Below, piece after piece: positions 5,576-7,270 of a DNA stretch of 7,270 nucleotides (the first letter of the stretch is position 1; the number at the start of each line of letters is the position of its first letter). The DNA lies in NCBI GenBank assembly GCA_900313475.1, contig OMRJ01000061.1, positions 1 through 7,270 of the forward strand, read 5' to 3'. The notes under the pieces are model-generated. The model saw only the letters and a program-made list of their open reading frames with translations. It ran no database searches and was not told the origin of the DNA. Position numbers and translations under genes: made by a program. This DNA is from an uncultured Eubacteriales bacterium (GTDB lineage Bacteria > Bacillota > Clostridia > Oscillospirales > Acutalibacteraceae).

Positions 5576-7102
5576 ATGCACAATCAAACGGTAGTAGTTC
5601 TTGATTTCGGCGGACAGTATAAAGAACTTATCGCACGCAGAGTGCGCGAGTGCGGCGTCTATTCGGTTATCAAACCCGGCGACACGCCCGTGGAGGAGCT
5701 TTTAAAGCTCAACCCCATCGGATTTATCACGACAGGCGGCCCCGCAAGCGTATATGAGGAGACTTCTCCCCATTGCTCCCCCGAATTGTTCACGTGCGGA
5801 GTCCCCGTGCTCGGCATCTGCTACGGCATGCAGCTTATGACATGGACGCTCGGCGGCAAGGTAAGCAGCGCGTCGGTAAGCGAATACGGTCCCACGGCAG
5901 CCGCATTTGAAACAGACGCGGTGCTTTTTGACGGACTTGACACGCTTCAGACGGTGCTCATGAGCCACACCGATTTCGTGTCGGAGCCTCCCGCGGGCTT
6001 CCGTATTACCGCGAGAACGGCAGATTGTCCCGTTGCCGCTATAGAGTGCCCCGACAAAAAGCTTTACGGCGTGCAGTTCCACCCCGAGGTAGTGCACACA
6101 AAGGACGGCACGAAAATAATACGTAAATTCCTGTATGACGTATGCGGCGCAGCGGGCGACTACACGATGGACGATTACATCGAGCGTACCGTTAAAAGCA
6201 TAAGAGAACAGGTCGGCGACAGCAAGGTCATTCTCGGACTTTCGGGCGGTGTGGATTCTTCCGTCGCAGCCGCGCTTATTTCTAAAGCTATCGGCGAAAA
6301 TCTCACGTGCATTTTCGTTGACCACGGATTTATGCGCAAAAACGAGGCGCTTGAAGTTAAAAACGCATTCAGGGACATGCCGTTAAAGCTCATTCAGCTT
6401 GATGAGAGCGAAAGATTTCTGTCGGCACTCAAGGGAGTTACCGACCCCGAAACAAAGCGCAAGACAATAGGCAGGCTTTTCATTGACTCTTTCTGCGACG
6501 AAGCGGAGAGAATAGGCGGCGCGGACTTCCTCGCGCAGGGCACCATATACCCCGACATAATCGAATCGGGCAACTCAAAAGCCGCTACGATAAAGAGCCA
6601 CCACAATGTGGGCGGTCTGCCCCGCGACATCGGCTTTAAGGGACTTGTGGAGCCGCTTCGCGGTCTGTTTAAGGACGAGGTAAGAAAAGTGGGCACAATG
6701 CTCGGGCTTCCCTCATATCTTGTCAACCGTCAGCCGTTCCCCGGTCCCGGACTTGCGATAAGAGTTATCGGCGAGCTGACGCGCGAAAAGCTCGATCTGC
6801 TGCGCGACGCCGATCTTATTTTCAGAGAGGAGCTTGAAAACAGCGGCGAACAGGCAAGCCAGTATTTCGCGGCGCTCACCAACATGCGCTCCGTCGGCGT
6901 TATGGGAGACGGCAGAACCTACGACTACGCCGTGGTGCTCCGCGCCGTTGTGACAGGCGACTTTATGACAGCGGAATATGCCCGCCTCTCGCACGAGCTT
7001 TTGAGCAAGGTGTCAAAGCGCATCACAAACGAAGTCAAGGGCATCAACCGCGTCCTGTTCGACATCACCGACAAACCCCCGGCGACTATCGAACTTGAAT
7101 AA
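5576..7102 (+). CDS. guaA: GMP synthase (glutamine-hydrolysing)
   Basis: This 508-residue enzyme makes GMP from XMP, ATP and glutamine, the last step of guanine nucleotide synthesis in the cytoplasm. The N-terminal class I glutamine amidotransferase domain (about 5-190) has GGPASVY (54-60), the nucleophile Cys82 in GICYGMQ, and His169/Glu171 in QFHPE. The ATP-pyrophosphatase domain (about 195-385) has the PP-loop SGGVDSS (223-229), FVDHGFMR (247-254) and the lid motif KSHHNVGGLP (340-349). The C-terminal dimerisation domain carries RQPFPGPGLAIR (385-396) and ends KPPATIELE. Most family members end in IEWE, so Leu507 replaces a usually conserved Trp. Length is normal for the family. It stands alone with a consensus promoter, a leader hairpin and its own terminator, so control by transcription attenuation is plausible. 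Identification is certain. Confidence 0.98.
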   Translation: MHNQTVVVLDFGGQYKELIARRVRECGVYSVIKPGDTPVEELLKLNPIGFITTGGPASVYEETSPHCSPELFTCGVPVLGICYGMQLMTWTLGGKVSSASVSEYGPTAAAFETDAVLFDGLDTLQTVLMSHTDFVSEPPAGFRITARTADCPVAAIECPDKKLYGVQFHPEVVHTKDGTKIIRKFLYDVCGAAGDYTMDDYIERTVKSIREQVGDSKVILGLSGGVDSSVAAALISKAIGENLTCIFVDHGFMRKNEALEVKNAFRDMPLKLIQLDESERFLSALKGVTDPETKRKTIGRLFIDSFCDEAERIGGADFLAQGTIYPDIIESGNSKAATIKSHHNVGGLPRDIGFKGLVEPLRGLFKDEVRKVGTMLGLPSYLVNRQPFPGPGLAIRVIGELTREKLDLLRDADLIFREELENSGEQASQYFAALTNMRSVGVMGDGRTYDYAVVLRAVVTGDFMTAEYARLSHELLSKVSKRITNEVKGINRVLFDITDKPPATIELE

Positions 7103-7134
7103 ACGGCATAATACAAAATATTTGTCCGTTTTTT
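7101..7134 (+). terminator. Intrinsic terminator of guaA
   Basis: AAACGG (7101-7106, overlapping the stop codon) pairs with CCGTTT (7126-7131). An inner ACAAA-ATA-TTTGT hairpin (7113-7125) stacks on it after a 6-base bulge on the left. The T-run spans 7129-7134, followed by further T-rich sequence. Confidence 0.7.
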
Positions 7135-7270
7135 CTCTGTTTTCATAGGCTGACGGGATTCGAACCCATGCCGCCCGTCAGTGCCCCTTTTCAGCACTTT
7201 TCGCCCTTTTCGTCTTGACTTGCGTCAGCAAGCCTGCACCTCAAAACCCGAATCGAATTATGCTCTTGCC
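7135..7270. other. Non-coding right edge with small hairpins
   Basis: No supported protein gene. Besides the T-arm it holds an 8-base dyad CTGACGGG (7150-7157)/CCCGTCAG (7174-7181), AGTGC (7180-7184)/GCACT (7194-7198), a tetraloop hairpin CTTGC-GTCA-GCAAG (7219-7232), and three CTTTTC copies at 7187, 7197 and 7206. The first dyad competes with the T-arm fold. Confidence 0.5.
7146..7169 (-). other. Orphan tRNA T-arm-like sequence (tRNA remnant or attachment site)
   Basis: On the minus strand, ATGGG-TTCGAAT-CCCGT (7169-7153) is a canonical tRNA T-arm with a correct 7-base TTCRANN loop, followed by CAGCCTA, which fits a 3' acceptor strand without encoded CCA. A matching 5' strand (TAGGCTG) is not found. 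The best partner is AGGCT at 7235-7231, which would enclose about 89 bases, but no D-arm or 5+7+5 anticodon arm is visible between. It may be a decayed tRNA, an integration-site duplicate of a tRNA 3' end, or the 3' end of a larger tRNA-like RNA such as tmRNA starting beyond the window. Confidence 0.3.

Noticed and set aside
5702..6325. 207-codon minus-strand frame inside guaA
   Set aside because: It lies wholly opposite the certain guaA frame, has no ribosome binding site or domain, and its composition follows guaA codon bias.

Overview
The window reads as chromosomal DNA from a Gram-positive anaerobe of class Clostridia, probably a gut Oscillospiraceae-like lineage. This is inferred from the Clostridia-like GMP synthase, AGGAGG-type ribosome binding sites, consensus sigma-70/sigma-A promoters, T-tailed intrinsic terminators, and a very large secreted protein built of InlB-type B-repeats and Cys/His repeats, an architecture common in that group. 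No species can be named from the sequence alone.

Layout: (1) 1-264, plus strand: the 3' end of an endonuclease IV gene (nfo), followed by a strong hairpin terminator at 368-431. (2) 544-5130, minus strand: one giant secreted protein of 1528 residues, convergent with nfo. In order it has a signal peptide, an unassigned beta-rich N-terminal region with an Ig-like segment, about four InlB/Listeria-Bacteroides-type repeats, about 21 Cys/His repeats of 40-44 residues, and an aromatic/basic C-terminal tail in place of an LPXTG anchor. (3) 5131-5575: an AT-rich divergent intergenic region. It holds a promoter for the giant gene, two operator-like dyads, and a perfect consensus promoter for guaA followed by a short leader with an intrinsic-terminator hairpin just before the guaA ribosome binding site. 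(4) 5576-7102, plus strand: complete guaA (GMP synthase), with a terminator overlapping its stop codon. (5) 7135-7270: no protein gene; it contains a canonical tRNA T-arm sequence on the minus strand without a recognisable rest of the tRNA, plus several small hairpins.

The genes do not form an operon. nfo (base-excision repair) and guaA (guanine nucleotide synthesis) are housekeeping genes transcribed rightward, and the giant surface-protein gene is inserted between them on the other strand as an independent unit with its own promoter. The most interesting points are the secreted Cys/His repeat array (possible metal-binding or disulfide-rich stalk), its unusual C-terminal tail, the attenuator-like guaA leader that does not look like a purine riboswitch, and the orphan tRNA T-arm at the right edge. 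I see no mobile element genes, CRISPR array or defence system.
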